A stretch of 64,000 nucleotides of DNA from a virus: positions 45,251 to 109,250 of IMG/VR virus record IMGVR_UViG_3300050821_003619; one strand, written 5' to 3'. The notes beneath the pieces are model-generated. The model was not told the origin of the DNA, did not search any database, and was given only the letters and a program-made list of their open reading frames with translations. Positions 6,953 to 14,990 of the stretch are shown here, piece by piece. Every line of letters starts with the position of its first letter. Position 1 is the first letter of the stretch. The translations under genes were made by a program, and so were the position numbers.

Positions 6953-7236
6953 CTACAACATGGTATAGAGTTTCTACGTGGGGAAAACCAAAGATCACTA
7001 CAGTAGAGGTAACCAAAGAAACTGATAAGTACATCACGTATTTACAGCCTAGCTGGGATAACAAACGAATGGACGAACGTAGATCGTCTAAAAGTAATGA
7101 GTTCTGGCCGACCTTCGCTGCAGCACGGCAGGAATTGCTTGTTCGATATAAGCGAGATATGAATCAGGCGCAGATTGAGTACGAAGAAGCCAAAGAGCGC
7201 TTCCACAAAGTATACTTGATGGAGAAGCCGGAATGA
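6949..7236 (+). CDS. Hypothetical protein
   Basis: The protein has 95 residues from the ATG that overlaps the HNH stop (ATGA); an ATG four codons upstream is also possible. The N-terminal part is beta-like (WYRVSTWGKPKITTVEVTKETDKYITY), followed by a charged helix (ARQELLVRYKRDMNQAQIEYEEAKERFHKVY). This looks like a protein that converts a small beta domain into a coiled coil. No family is recognised. Confidence 0.55.
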   Translation: MTTTWYRVSTWGKPKITTVEVTKETDKYITYLQPSWDNKRMDERRSSKSNEFWPTFAAARQELLVRYKRDMNQAQIEYEEAKERFHKVYLMEKPE

Positions 7237-7289
7237 GTGATGAGTTTGAATTTCCCGAAGTAATAGGTGTTGGACATTTGGTGGCATGA
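7233..7289 (+). CDS. Tiny coupled reading frame (18 residues), possible
   Basis: An ATG in an ATGA overlap with the previous stop encodes MSDEFEFPEVIGVGHLVA, and its stop overlaps a second tiny frame (7286-7324, MIFSLGLLLEKR). Together they fill the 100-base gap before the helicase. They could be a leader, a gene remnant or chance. Confidence 0.2.
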   Translation: MSDEFEFPEVIGVGHLVA

Positions 7290-7337
7290 TATTCAGCTTA
7301 GGGCTTCTGTTAGAAAAAAGATAAAAAGGAGGATACC

Positions 7338-9170
7338 ATGTTTACTCTGTTTGACTACCAGCAAGAATGTGAACAGGCAGTCATAGACCATAGGAAACAG
7401 GGTATCCTGCAGCAACTGGTTGTGATGGCTACGGGCACAGGGAAGACCGTAGTCTTCTCCAGCATCATTAAGAGAATGCTACCCCTCCTAGGTGGCAAGG
7501 TGCTGGTATTTGCTCACCGTGAAGAGTTAGTTGATCAAGCTATTGACGCAATAAGAGAAATGAATCCCGGCCTTAAGGTCGGCAAGGAGATGGCTAATGA
7601 TTGGGCTGATATTGACTGCGACGTGGTTGTTAGTTGTGTTGCCTCTATTGGCAGGGCTGGGAGTACTAGGCTTACTCGTTTTGGAAGCTTCAATCTCGTT
7701 ATCTGCGATGAAGCGCACCACTCCATCGCGCAAAGCTACCTCAACGTCTTCGAAACCACCGGAGTACTCAAACCGGATTCTAAGGCGTTACTGATTGGTT
7801 TCACCGCTACGCCTAAGCGCCGTAATCTTACGCGTGCCGAGAAGAAAACTGTAACTCTCGATGACGAGCAGATTCTGTCTCTCAAGAGCGTGTATAAAAA
7901 GATTGTATATAGCTTTGACCTTCGCACAGCGGTTAAGAAGGGATGGCTGGCCCCTCCGCGAGGCTTTCGCGTGAAAACGGAGACAAGCCTTGATAATGTC
8001 AAAGTTACTGCCGGGGACTTTCAGCAGGACCAGCTTTCTGAAGCAGTCAACACCCCCGTGCGTAATGCACAAGTGGTCGATGCATGGGAACAATACGGTG
8101 AAGGCCGACAGACTGTGGGTTTTACCGTTGATATCAACCATGCAAAAGACTTGGCAAAAGCTTTCCAGAACCGTGGGCACCGTTTTGAAGCTGTCTGGGG
8201 TAATGACCCTGACCGTTCTGAGAAGCTACGACAACACAAATCCAAACTAATCACCGGCCTGCTAAATGCACAAGTACTAACAGAGGGCTATGACGATTGG
8301 CAAGTTTCGTGTGTAATTAGTGCGGCTCCAACACAAAGCCCTACTAAGTATCCTCAAGAAATTGGGCGTGGCACTCGTCTACAGAAAGGAGCAGGCAACC
8401 TTCTTGAAGCAATTCAGAAAGGGTACGCTCTCTCTAAGGTAGATTGTATTGTGATTGATATCGTTGACAACTATAGGCGCAACACATTGTCCACTCTCCC
8501 GTCCCTTGTTGGGCTCAATCCAGAGTTCGACCTTGGGGGAGAGAGTGCAATTAAAGCCGTAGAGAAACTGGAAGAGTTACAGGAGAAGTATCCCGGCGTA
8601 AACTTTACGCACCTGACTGATCTTAGCAAAGTCAAAGCATATGTAGAGTCTATCGACTTGTTTGCTGATCCATACACAGATGAGATTAAGCAGTTCTCTG
8701 AGTTCACATGGATGCCATTGCAGGACGGTTCGTTTGTTCTGTCTATCCCTGAGGACCAAGAGCTTGTAAAGCAAAAGAGATATTCTCAGTTCAAACACGA
8801 GAAACTTTTTATCCGGTCTAACGAACTGAGTGAATATGAAGTGTGGCACAAGAAGAGCCAGAATGAGAAGAAGCTGATTGAGTTCTCTACTCTGGAAGAG
8901 GCCTTCGCTGAAGCTGATGCTATAATGAAGCGTAGTCCTCGTGTAGCCAACCGGCTAAAGCCGATTACACGTACAGCAGCGTGGCTTGAGTATGCTGCTA
9001 CTCCTGCAGCCAAGAAGTATCTGTCTAAGCTGGCCCGTGGGAAATACGTTAACTGGTGCCTGTGTGATCGATTCGGTAACGCCGGGGAGACCTGCACAGT
9101 GTGCCAGAAACCTATGGGTGTGACGGCTGGGCAAGTAGCAACTGCAATTAATAGATTAAAGGCCAAATAA
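7338..9170 (+). CDS. SF2 DNA helicase (DEAH family) with C-terminal Cys cluster
   Basis: The protein has 610 residues. Helicase motifs are in order: Q-like FDYQQECEQAV at the N-terminus, motif I ATGTGKT (31-37), Ia VFAHREELVDQA, motif II DEAH (124-127), motif III TATP (156-159), and motif VI QEIGRGTRLQKG near residue 340. The architecture matches phage DEAD/DEAH helicases related to type I/III restriction subunits and RadD-like proteins. The extreme C-terminus has WCLCDRFGNAGETCTVCQKP, a four-Cys potential zinc site. It probably remodels replication or recombination intermediates. A very good ribosome site, AAAAAGGAGGATACC, precedes it. Confidence 0.88.
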   Translation: MFTLFDYQQECEQAVIDHRKQGILQQLVVMATGTGKTVVFSSIIKRMLPLLGGKVLVFAHREELVDQAIDAIREMNPGLKVGKEMANDWADIDCDVVVSCVASIGRAGSTRLTRFGSFNLVICDEAHHSIAQSYLNVFETTGVLKPDSKALLIGFTATPKRRNLTRAEKKTVTLDDEQILSLKSVYKKIVYSFDLRTAVKKGWLAPPRGFRVKTETSLDNVKVTAGDFQQDQLSEAVNTPVRNAQVVDAWEQYGEGRQTVGFTVDINHAKDLAKAFQNRGHRFEAVWGNDPDRSEKLRQHKSKLITGLLNAQVLTEGYDDWQVSCVISAAPTQSPTKYPQEIGRGTRLQKGAGNLLEAIQKGYALSKVDCIVIDIVDNYRRNTLSTLPSLVGLNPEFDLGGESAIKAVEKLEELQEKYPGVNFTHLTDLSKVKAYVESIDLFADPYTDEIKQFSEFTWMPLQDGSFVLSIPEDQELVKQKRYSQFKHEKLFIRSNELSEYEVWHKKSQNEKKLIEFSTLEEAFAEADAIMKRSPRVANRLKPITRTAAWLEYAATPAAKKYLSKLARGKYVNWCLCDRFGNAGETCTVCQKPMGVTAGQVATAINRLKAK

Positions 9171-9178
9171 GGAGACCC

Positions 9179-9526
9179 GTGGAAATCCATGAGTTAAACG
9201 AAACTCAGCTAGCGTTGCTTATAAACATTGTGACTCAAAACAACACCTTTGCAGTGGCTTCAATCCCAGAAGGGCACGATGATTACGCAGAAAAAGGCGT
9301 ACACTATGCAGAGGTTGCAAAGGATGTAGAGTACCTAGCCTTTATAGGGTTCATAGAGGACCTGTCAAATAAACCCGGCAGGCATCATGTGCTTAATGAC
9401 ATAGCCAGTAAGTCTACGGGCTACAACTATAAAGCGTACACAGCCACGGAAATGGCATTCTTGATGTTCCAAAGCTACCTTGATGAAACCGAAAAAGAAA
9501 TGAAGTACAAGTACAGCATCAACTAA
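9179..9526 (+). CDS. Hypothetical protein
   Basis: The protein has 115 residues and starts at GTG with GGAGACCC a few bases upstream. It reads as a small helical protein (ELNETQLALLINIVTQNNTF, YAEVAKDVEYLAFIGFIEDL), with a second helix near the C-terminus. The ALLINIV...VEYLAFIGFI layout resembles winged-helix-like small phage proteins, but I cannot assign it. Confidence 0.5.
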   Translation: MEIHELNETQLALLINIVTQNNTFAVASIPEGHDDYAEKGVHYAEVAKDVEYLAFIGFIEDLSNKPGRHHVLNDIASKSTGYNYKAYTATEMAFLMFQSYLDETEKEMKYKYSIN

Positions 9527-9538
9527 GTAGGAGAATAC

Positions 9539-9790
9539 ATGTTTTATGTGAGCATTTGCACAGTTTGTAACTGTGGACTTTCTGGGGATCGCTATGCTAG
9601 GGATCACTCCAATTCTCAATGCCGGGAGTTCATGAGACTTCGTGAACACTACAACGTTCCAATGACTATGAGAATTGACCAAGAAGACTTCTCTCTGGCA
9701 TTAGTTGTAGAAAAGGAATTGGGACATTTACCAAAACCAAAGAAGAAGCTGAACAGTACGCACAAAAGGAAAATTTATGAGCAAGATTGA
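9539..9790 (+). CDS. Hypothetical protein with N-terminal Cys/His cluster
   Basis: The protein has 83 residues. CTVCNCGLSGDRYARDHSNSQC at the N-terminus could bind zinc. The C-terminus is basic (KPKKKLNSTHKRK). It starts behind GTAGGAGAATAC, a ribosome site repeated elsewhere in this phage. The 3' end overlaps the next gene by 14 bases. Confidence 0.5.
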   Translation: MFYVSICTVCNCGLSGDRYARDHSNSQCREFMRLREHYNVPMTMRIDQEDFSLALVVEKELGHLPKPKKKLNSTHKRKIYEQD

Positions 9791-10304
9791 AGACGAAATT
9801 TCAAGACTGCATAGTGACATAACTGACAACGATCTATCAGTGCAGCACATTGAGTATGACCCTTATGGGCAACCCAACAGCCAAAACGCTATAAACCGTG
9901 CTCAGTTGGAAAACCTAACAGTAGTGTTCCCTCAACCTTACGAATTGTTTATAGATTTGGATAATGAACACAGTTATCAAATGTTCATTCGTTTATTCCA
10001 GATTTTTCTGAAGTTTGTTGATGGAGATGCGTCGTTTACAGAACGTCCTTCAAAGAGTGGTTTACCTAAACGTCACGTTACTGTGTACATGAGTAGAGAT
10101 GTAAAGGATGAAACTGAGCGCGTGATGTTTCAAGCGTTCCTTGGCTCAGATCGTGTACGCGAGCTTCTTGGTTATGTGCAGGCAGCCAACGGTGATCCAC
10201 ACCCCACTCTGTTTTTAGAGAAAGGACAAGACGTTTTACCTGCTGCACCTGAGCGTGCTATGCTTACTGGTGAAATCCTGAGTGATTCAGATATTCCTTT
10301 TTAA
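9777..10304 (+). CDS. Primase-polymerase-like protein with an SSB-type DIPF tail
   Basis: The protein has 175 residues. YELFIDLDNEHSYQMF (about 53-68), followed by RPSKSGLPKRHVTVYM and ERVMFQAFLGSDRVREL, resembles the minimal archaeo-eukaryotic-primase-type domain of phage proteins: acidic pair IDLD, then the SKSG...H strand and an LGSDR helix. The last residues SDSDIPF copy the acidic C-terminal tip of bacterial SSB (DDDIPF), which recruits SSB partners. This suggests a protein that docks on host SSB-binding enzymes, or an SSB mimic. The primase resemblance is my recollection of family pattern and needs a profile search. Confidence 0.55.
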   Translation: MSKIEDEISRLHSDITDNDLSVQHIEYDPYGQPNSQNAINRAQLENLTVVFPQPYELFIDLDNEHSYQMFIRLFQIFLKFVDGDASFTERPSKSGLPKRHVTVYMSRDVKDETERVMFQAFLGSDRVRELLGYVQAANGDPHPTLFLEKGQDVLPAAPERAMLTGEILSDSDIPF

Positions 10305-10305
10305 C

Positions 10306-10452
10306 ATGCACATCATACTATTCGTTTTACTCAGTGTGCCAAAGAAGGTAGCACATATGGTAAAAATGGGCGCAATCACAGTAGTGAAGGCCTACTCTCC
10401 TGATGGTGACCCTTATGCGGCTTCACAGAAAAAGAAAGATCATGGATACTAA
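10306..10452 (+). CDS. Small hypothetical protein
   Basis: A 48-codon frame ends in a TAATG overlap with the primase-helicase. An internal ATG at 10357 has AGAAGGTA at a good distance and would give 31 residues (MVKMGAITVV..., KKKDHGY), probably the real start. It fills the gap between two real genes, with no competing frame. Confidence 0.4.
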   Translation: MHIILFVLLSVPKKVAHMVKMGAITVVKAYSPDGDPYAASQKKKDHGY

Positions 10453-12512
10453 TGTCAAGAGCGATACCCGAGGAATTACGCAATAGCGCAGGCTTACAGT
10501 ATATTGTAAGCAAAGGATGGGACTGGGAAGGTCCTTCTTCTGGACAAGTAAAAGTGCGTGAGTGTCCCATCTGTCATAAAGGTGACTACAAATTCCTAAT
10601 GAACGTCAGTAGTCCCGAGCAGGGTTCCAGAGACGGACTTTTTATGTGTTTCCATGGAAGCTGCGGAGCAACTGGGAACTTAGTAAAGTTAAAAGAACTG
10701 ATGGGGGACCGTATAGCTGGTGTTCAATCCCGTGGAGATTGGGCCGGTAAGAAGGACAACAAACCTCCTGATCAACTACCAGATGTTGAAGTATGCCACG
10801 CTACCCTGCTAGGTGACGCCGAGGCTATGGATTACCTTATCCATGAGCGCGGGTTCACCGAAGAGATTATCAGGCAACAGAAACTAGGTATCAAAGAGAA
10901 GCAGTGGTTCAGAGAGGCCGGTGAAACCAGAGCGCTGGTGTACCCTTATTTGGTAAATGGTAACATCGTATACGCCAAGTATCGTACTCTGCCTCCTGAT
11001 CCTAAAGATTTCAGTGCTCCATCGGGCTGGGAGGCCCCACTGTATAATGGACAAATCCTCCAAGAAGGTCTTAAAGAAGTTATCTTCGTTGAAGGCGAAG
11101 CCAATGCAGTCGGAATGCTCTCGCATGGTATTAGCTGCGTTTGCGGAGTGCCGGGAGCCAATGTTAAGAAAGCTGCTTGGATTGAAGCCCTTGATCAAAT
11201 AGCACCAGAGAGGATTTATATATTCTATGACCACGACAAAGCAGGCAACAAAGCGGCACAAGAAATCGCCTCGCGTATCGGCATCGACAAGTGCCTCAAA
11301 ATCACGCTTCCTGCCTTTGAGGTGCAAGTACCCCTCGATGAGTGCAAGCTATGTGGAGAAGATGGACTCGATGTTAAAACAGGGCAACCCTGCTCTCATA
11401 GAAGAAGCGGCAAAGATTTTAATGAGTGGTTCCAAAAGGGAAAAGGTACGCTTGAAGGTTTTGAAGAGCTTAAAGAAAAAGCGAAACTCTTCGATGTCAC
11501 AGGCGTCACGTCCTCGAAAGACGCGTTAGAGCAATTAGAGGACGAACTTGCTGGTAAAGAGGACCTTGCCCCAAAGTACGTTACGCAGTATCCAGCACTA
11601 AACATGCTGGTAGGATTTGAAGATGGGGACATTGTAGATATCGTTGCACCGGGCAAGATTGGCAAAACTACTTTTGGTTTGAATTTAATTGACCATATGG
11701 TAGCTACATACGGTGAAGACGGGCTGGTCGTGTGCTTAGAAATGACTCAGGCACGACTGGCCCGTAAGTGGGTGAGCATTGTTACAGGGTTCGAAGAAGT
11801 GCCGCATCCACCCGGAAGCGATGAAGCCAAAGCTAAGCTTGCTGAATTGAAAGACTCAGTGATCAAAGCGAAGGAAATTCAACGTGAACGTGGAGCCGAC
11901 CTATACTTCGCGTACCCTCAACTTGTGAAAGAGCCAGAGGATGTTTTCAAGCTTATTAGAGATTGTATCCGTCGCTACGGCGTTAAGTGGGTCATGTTTG
12001 ATAACCTACAGCGTCTGTGTGATGATACTCTCAAGCATCAAGGTCACAGAACCGTCCATCTCTCCCAAATAAGCAAAGGGTTCGCTAAGCTAGCCAAGGA
12101 TTACAAAATAAAGCTGATCCGCATTGTGCAGCCTAAGCAAATCGATGCCGGTGAAGTGATCACCTCTCGCAGCGTAGATGGTTCATCACAAATTGAGAAA
12201 GATTGTGATGCTCAGATTCTATTGTGGAGAAAAAGCCTGAATAGCCCCAAAGCTAGTCAATATGATGATGAGCAAGAATCGGGAGAAGAAAAGCAGGAAA
12301 TCTTCGATAAAGATATGAAGGTTACGGTGTCTCTATCCCGCTATAGTTCTGGGGGCTGGTGCTGGCTTGTATTTGATGGCGCACGCTCTACGGTAAAATC
12401 GAAAGTAACTACTAAGGACAAGCAAAACTTTAATGCTATCATAAACGGTGCCGTGCCTGTAGAGGCTAGCCCAACTCCGATAGCTATACCTCAGGAAGAA
12501 ATAAATGTTTAA
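10452..12512 (+). CDS. Bifunctional DNA primase-helicase (T7 gp4 type)
   Basis: The protein has 686 residues. An N-terminal zinc-binding domain (CPIC at 38-41, CFHGSC at 66-71) is followed by a Toprim primase core (FVEGEAN with Glu214; FYDHDKAG with Asp260/Asp262) and a DnaB/gp4-type RecA helicase domain (Walker A APGKIGKT at 399-406; VCLEMT; Walker B WVMFDN). This unit unwinds the fork and primes lagging-strand synthesis. Unusual is an extra CKLC...CSH cluster (298-316) between Toprim and helicase, a candidate second zinc knuckle. The C-terminal tail beyond the helicase is polar. The start overlaps the preceding small frame. Confidence 0.92.
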   Translation: MSRAIPEELRNSAGLQYIVSKGWDWEGPSSGQVKVRECPICHKGDYKFLMNVSSPEQGSRDGLFMCFHGSCGATGNLVKLKELMGDRIAGVQSRGDWAGKKDNKPPDQLPDVEVCHATLLGDAEAMDYLIHERGFTEEIIRQQKLGIKEKQWFREAGETRALVYPYLVNGNIVYAKYRTLPPDPKDFSAPSGWEAPLYNGQILQEGLKEVIFVEGEANAVGMLSHGISCVCGVPGANVKKAAWIEALDQIAPERIYIFYDHDKAGNKAAQEIASRIGIDKCLKITLPAFEVQVPLDECKLCGEDGLDVKTGQPCSHRRSGKDFNEWFQKGKGTLEGFEELKEKAKLFDVTGVTSSKDALEQLEDELAGKEDLAPKYVTQYPALNMLVGFEDGDIVDIVAPGKIGKTTFGLNLIDHMVATYGEDGLVVCLEMTQARLARKWVSIVTGFEEVPHPPGSDEAKAKLAELKDSVIKAKEIQRERGADLYFAYPQLVKEPEDVFKLIRDCIRRYGVKWVMFDNLQRLCDDTLKHQGHRTVHLSQISKGFAKLAKDYKIKLIRIVQPKQIDAGEVITSRSVDGSSQIEKDCDAQILLWRKSLNSPKASQYDDEQESGEEKQEIFDKDMKVTVSLSRYSSGGWCWLVFDGARSTVKSKVTTKDKQNFNAIINGAVPVEASPTPIAIPQEEINV

Positions 12513-12870
12513 CGAAATTGACCGTATTGCAGCCTTATCTGTGATTGTAGGTATAGGCGCAGCGTTCTCAGCAGCACTGTATTACACATTGAAACCACCA
12601 ACACAACCAACACAAAGGACACAAGACGTGGATAAGAATCTGACTATTGCAACTTACATTAAGCAGTTCGTGAACGACCGTGCAACCTCAAATGAGCCTC
12701 ACTTCTTTGCCAACGCATTGCGTGAGTTCGTCTCCACCAATTCGGGCACTATTCCTGCACCCGGCACCACTGATCGTATCCTTCGTAAGCTTCGTCAGAA
12801 GGGCGAGATCGATTACGCAGTGGAAAACCGTAAGCTGTCCTATTACCTTGCTAAGCCGGTAGTGAAGTGA
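12505..12870 (+). CDS. Membrane-anchored protein with winged-helix-like domain
   Basis: The protein has 121 residues. A transmembrane helix at about 8-27 (ALSVIVGIGAAFSAALYYTL) is followed by a Pro/Thr/Gln linker and a folded part (TYIKQFVNDR..., TTDRILRKLRQKGEIDYAVENRKLSYYLA) with the helix and beta-wing pattern of a winged helix. A membrane-tethered DNA-binding protein beside the replicative helicase could attach phage DNA to the membrane; that is inference. The start overlaps the primase-helicase stop. Confidence 0.55.
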   Translation: MFNEIDRIAALSVIVGIGAAFSAALYYTLKPPTQPTQRTQDVDKNLTIATYIKQFVNDRATSNEPHFFANALREFVSTNSGTIPAPGTTDRILRKLRQKGEIDYAVENRKLSYYLAKPVVK

Positions 12871-13349
12871 TTTATATCGGCATTGATCCCGGTTTATCGG
12901 GAGCCGTTGCGATTATTGACGGCACAGATGTAAAGCTGTTTGATACACCCACGGCTGAAACTGGAAAAGGCAGCAAGAGAGACTATCTGATTGCCAATAT
13001 GTCTGACATCCTAAGGACTACTCAGCCCTTTTACATGTTTGCCGTATTAGAGGCTGTGCACTCCATGCCTAAACAAGGGGTAGCTTCTAGTTTTAGTTTT
13101 GGTCGTGGGTTGGGTATCTGGGAAGGCATCCTATCGGCGCATAGTATACCGTATGCTAAGGTAGCTCCTCAGACTTGGAAGAAAGCTATGTTAGGGGACA
13201 TGCCGAGAGACAATAAAGACTCATCTCGCATAGCAGCCACCCGGCTGTTCCCTAATGCATCAGACATGCTGGCACGTAAGAAAGATGACGGAAGAGCCGA
13301 GGCACTTTTGATGGCAGAATATGGAAAGAGACTAAGAGGAAAAGCATGA
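12867..13349 (+). CDS. RuvC-type Holliday junction resolvase
   Basis: The protein has 160 residues and starts at GTG overlapping the previous stop. IGIDPGLSGA at the N-terminus (Asp7), LEAVHSMPKQGVASSFSFGRGLG (Glu62) and KKDDGRAEALLMAEYG (Asp140/141, Glu145) reproduce the four-acid site and the GRGLG signature of phage RuvC-like resolvases. It would cut branched recombination intermediates before packaging, matching the RecA and exonuclease in the same block. Confidence 0.9.
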   Translation: MIYIGIDPGLSGAVAIIDGTDVKLFDTPTAETGKGSKRDYLIANMSDILRTTQPFYMFAVLEAVHSMPKQGVASSFSFGRGLGIWEGILSAHSIPYAKVAPQTWKKAMLGDMPRDNKDSSRIAATRLFPNASDMLARKKDDGRAEALLMAEYGKRLRGKA

Positions 13350-13510
13350 AAATTTATAAAATTGATATTAGCCACAAACAATGGGGCAACAACTGGGACT
13401 CACAAAAAATCGCGGCACGTAATTTTAATGAAGTTGTACGTAAGATTAAAAAGACACTTGGTCGCAATGAAAATATAGAGAGTGTACAGGTACTGGCCTC
13501 TACCAACTAA
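13346..13510 (+). CDS. Small hypothetical protein
   Basis: The protein has 54 residues (MKIYKIDISHKQWGNNWD..., VLASTN), starting in an ATGA overlap with the resolvase and ending in a TAATG overlap with the next gene. The ribosome site AGAGGAAAAGC is good. The NFNEVVRKIKKTLG helix between beta-like strands suggests a small alpha/beta fold. No family is recognised. Confidence 0.65.
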   Translation: MKIYKIDISHKQWGNNWDSQKIAARNFNEVVRKIKKTLGRNENIESVQVLASTN

Positions 13511-13929
13511 TGATTGATAAGTCCGAGAAGTATAAGCGCGTCTTCGAAGACGTGCGAGCCCTCTACTTAGTTGTGCGCGAGGCCCAAGAGGAACGTGGTT
13601 TACCGCTACGTAGGGCAGCGATTCGTTCCAATGGGGAAGTAGCCGCTGAAGCAATTGATTTTCTATGCGATGTAGAACTTAAAGCCAAGCGGGTGCTTCC
13701 TCCGGTAGAATTCGATATGTTACAATTAGGTCTGGAAATTACTTCCGGGTCCAAATCGGCGCTAGGCGAAGTATTCCTAAAATGCAAACTGGGAGTAAGC
13801 GGTGATTATAAAAGCCTCTATTTCCACACAAAGCAAGTGATGGATGGACAGCCGTTAAACAGCATAGAGTTCGGCAAGGTGTCTGATCCTGCACCGTCAC
13901 TGGAAGACTACGATAGGAGAACTGCGTAA
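13510..13929 (+). CDS. Hypothetical protein
   Basis: The protein has 139 residues and is mostly helical: KYKRVFEDVRALYLVVREAQEERG, then AIDFLCDVELKAKRVLPPVEFDMLQLGL, with an RSNGEV turn. It is coupled on both sides by start-stop overlaps (TAATG). The length and helical make-up do not match a family I can name; the WhiB-like Cys pattern is absent. It lies between resolvase and RecA, so a replication accessory role is possible. Confidence 0.5.
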   Translation: MIDKSEKYKRVFEDVRALYLVVREAQEERGLPLRRAAIRSNGEVAAEAIDFLCDVELKAKRVLPPVEFDMLQLGLEITSGSKSALGEVFLKCKLGVSGDYKSLYFHTKQVMDGQPLNSIEFGKVSDPAPSLEDYDRRTA

Positions 13930-14099
13930 TGAGTTATGATTTAAAAGCAACCGAGTTAGAATTTCTTCAATATTTCTATAGCGCAGCAGGAGAGTGCTTT
14001 GGTCCTGCCGACAATGAAATATACCAAGCAATAAAAGAAAATTTTAAGAAGTGGAAAGGTAAGGAATTACCTGATGGATACGCAATCGAACAGTGCTGA
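13929..14099 (+). CDS. Small hypothetical protein
   Basis: The protein has 56 residues (MSYDLKATELEFLQYF..., DGYAIEQC), starting in a TAATG overlap. Its last 26 bases overlap the next gene. It is acidic and helical. No family is recognised. Confidence 0.5.
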   Translation: MSYDLKATELEFLQYFYSAAGECFGPADNEIYQAIKENFKKWKGKELPDGYAIEQC

Positions 14100-14580
14100 G
14101 GTGCACCTTACAGCAGAGAACGTAGAAAATACCGATTTAGAGCATTTGAAAGAAGTGCCAGAGAAACCAAAGCAATTAACCAGAGCCGAAATTGGTAAAC
14201 TTCGTAGAGCATATATTACTGTGGTGCACGGCATCGTAAAAGCCTGTGGGCACAAGTTTGATCCCAAGGGTCAACCACGAATGTCAAATTGTCCATGGTG
14301 CTGGGAAGCGTATTTTATGGTGGCTGTAGATACGGCTGCTATCCACAACGATCTAATGAAGGGCGGGAAGAAGGCTCTGGAGGCAAAATTCGGCAAGACG
14401 TTCGTTAAGCAGTTTGGACAATTCCTGATTGAGCAGATGACGAAGGAAATGCATGAGAACAACAGTAGACCCACAAATAGTGATAGTGGAAGCACAGATC
14501 AACATACACACAGCGATCAATGCGATCATGGAGTTCGCGGTGAAGTACCCAGCGGAGAGACTCAGCCCATTGGAGGCTGA
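14074..14580 (+). CDS. Hypothetical protein with CxxH...CPWC site
   Basis: The protein has 168 residues. After a polar first 45 residues comes a helical folded part (AEIGKLRRAYITVVHGIVKACGHKF..., SNCPWCWEAYFMVAVDTAAIHND), whose Cys/His residues could form a zinc site. The C-terminal 35 residues are low-complexity (TDQHTHSDQCDHGVRG) and overlap the following gene by 128 bases. The start ATG lies behind AAGGAATTACC. Confidence 0.55.
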   Translation: MDTQSNSAEVHLTAENVENTDLEHLKEVPEKPKQLTRAEIGKLRRAYITVVHGIVKACGHKFDPKGQPRMSNCPWCWEAYFMVAVDTAAIHNDLMKGGKKALEAKFGKTFVKQFGQFLIEQMTKEMHENNSRPTNSDSGSTDQHTHSDQCDHGVRGEVPSGETQPIGG

Positions 14581-14758
14581 ACAACTTGAATACGCTGCAG
14601 GACGAATAAGAGAACGTATAAGCAAACACTATGCTGAGGAGAGCAATGGGAGAGATACTGGAATTCAAACGACCGGAACCGAAGATGCCTTCAAAGAAGC
14701 CTATAGACGCATCAATCCCGATAGTCTCCTCGATCACCACGGAGGAGACGGCAGATAG
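14453..14758 (+). CDS. Hypothetical protein overlapping both neighbours
   Basis: The protein has 101 residues from an ATG behind AAGGAAATGC. Residues 1-62 (VIVEAQINIHTAINAIMEF..., ERLSPLEAEQLEYAAGRIRERISKHY) look like a real helical protein. The remainder is in a region shared with the next gene and is low in pattern. Overlaps of about 128 and 113 bases on both sides are unusually long even for this gene-dense phage, so one of the three frames may be shorter than drawn. Confidence 0.45.
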   Translation: MRTTVDPQIVIVEAQINIHTAINAIMEFAVKYPAERLSPLEAEQLEYAAGRIRERISKHYAEESNGRDTGIQTTGTEDAFKEAYRRINPDSLLDHHGGDGR

Positions 14759-14990
14759 TCTTCCACGTAAAGTACTAGAAGATGTGCTTGAGTTTGCCGA
14801 TGACATAGCTGATATTCTGATTATGGTCAGAGGCACGGACGGTACGTTAGGGTTCGTTACAAGCACAGATGGGTTTGAATCAAGCTTAGCTTTAATTGAA
14901 TCCGTAAAATTTGGAATGCTCTTAAACAACGCAGTTAATAGCGGGTATAACCCCGGCACGGGGGACACTCCTCCGAAAGGATCAGCTTAA
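14646..14990 (+). CDS. Hypothetical protein
   Basis: The protein has 114 residues from the ATG behind GAGGAGAGCA. It begins with MGEILEFKRPEP, a common opening of small phage proteins, and has a helical core VLEDVLEFADDIADILIMVRG, then GTLGFVTSTDGFESSLALIESVKFGM. It ends in a TAATG overlap with the secreted propeller gene. No family is recognised. Confidence 0.6.
   Translation: MGEILEFKRPEPKMPSKKPIDASIPIVSSITTEETADSLPRKVLEDVLEFADDIADILIMVRGTDGTLGFVTSTDGFESSLALIESVKFGMLLNNAVNSGYNPGTGDTPPKGSA

Noticed and set aside
7286-7324. A 12-codon frame before the helicase
   Set aside because: Too short to support; kept only as a remark in the neighbouring entry.
14405-14968. A 187-codon minus-strand frame
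   Set aside because: Ser/Leu-rich shadow of three rightward genes with good ribosome sites.
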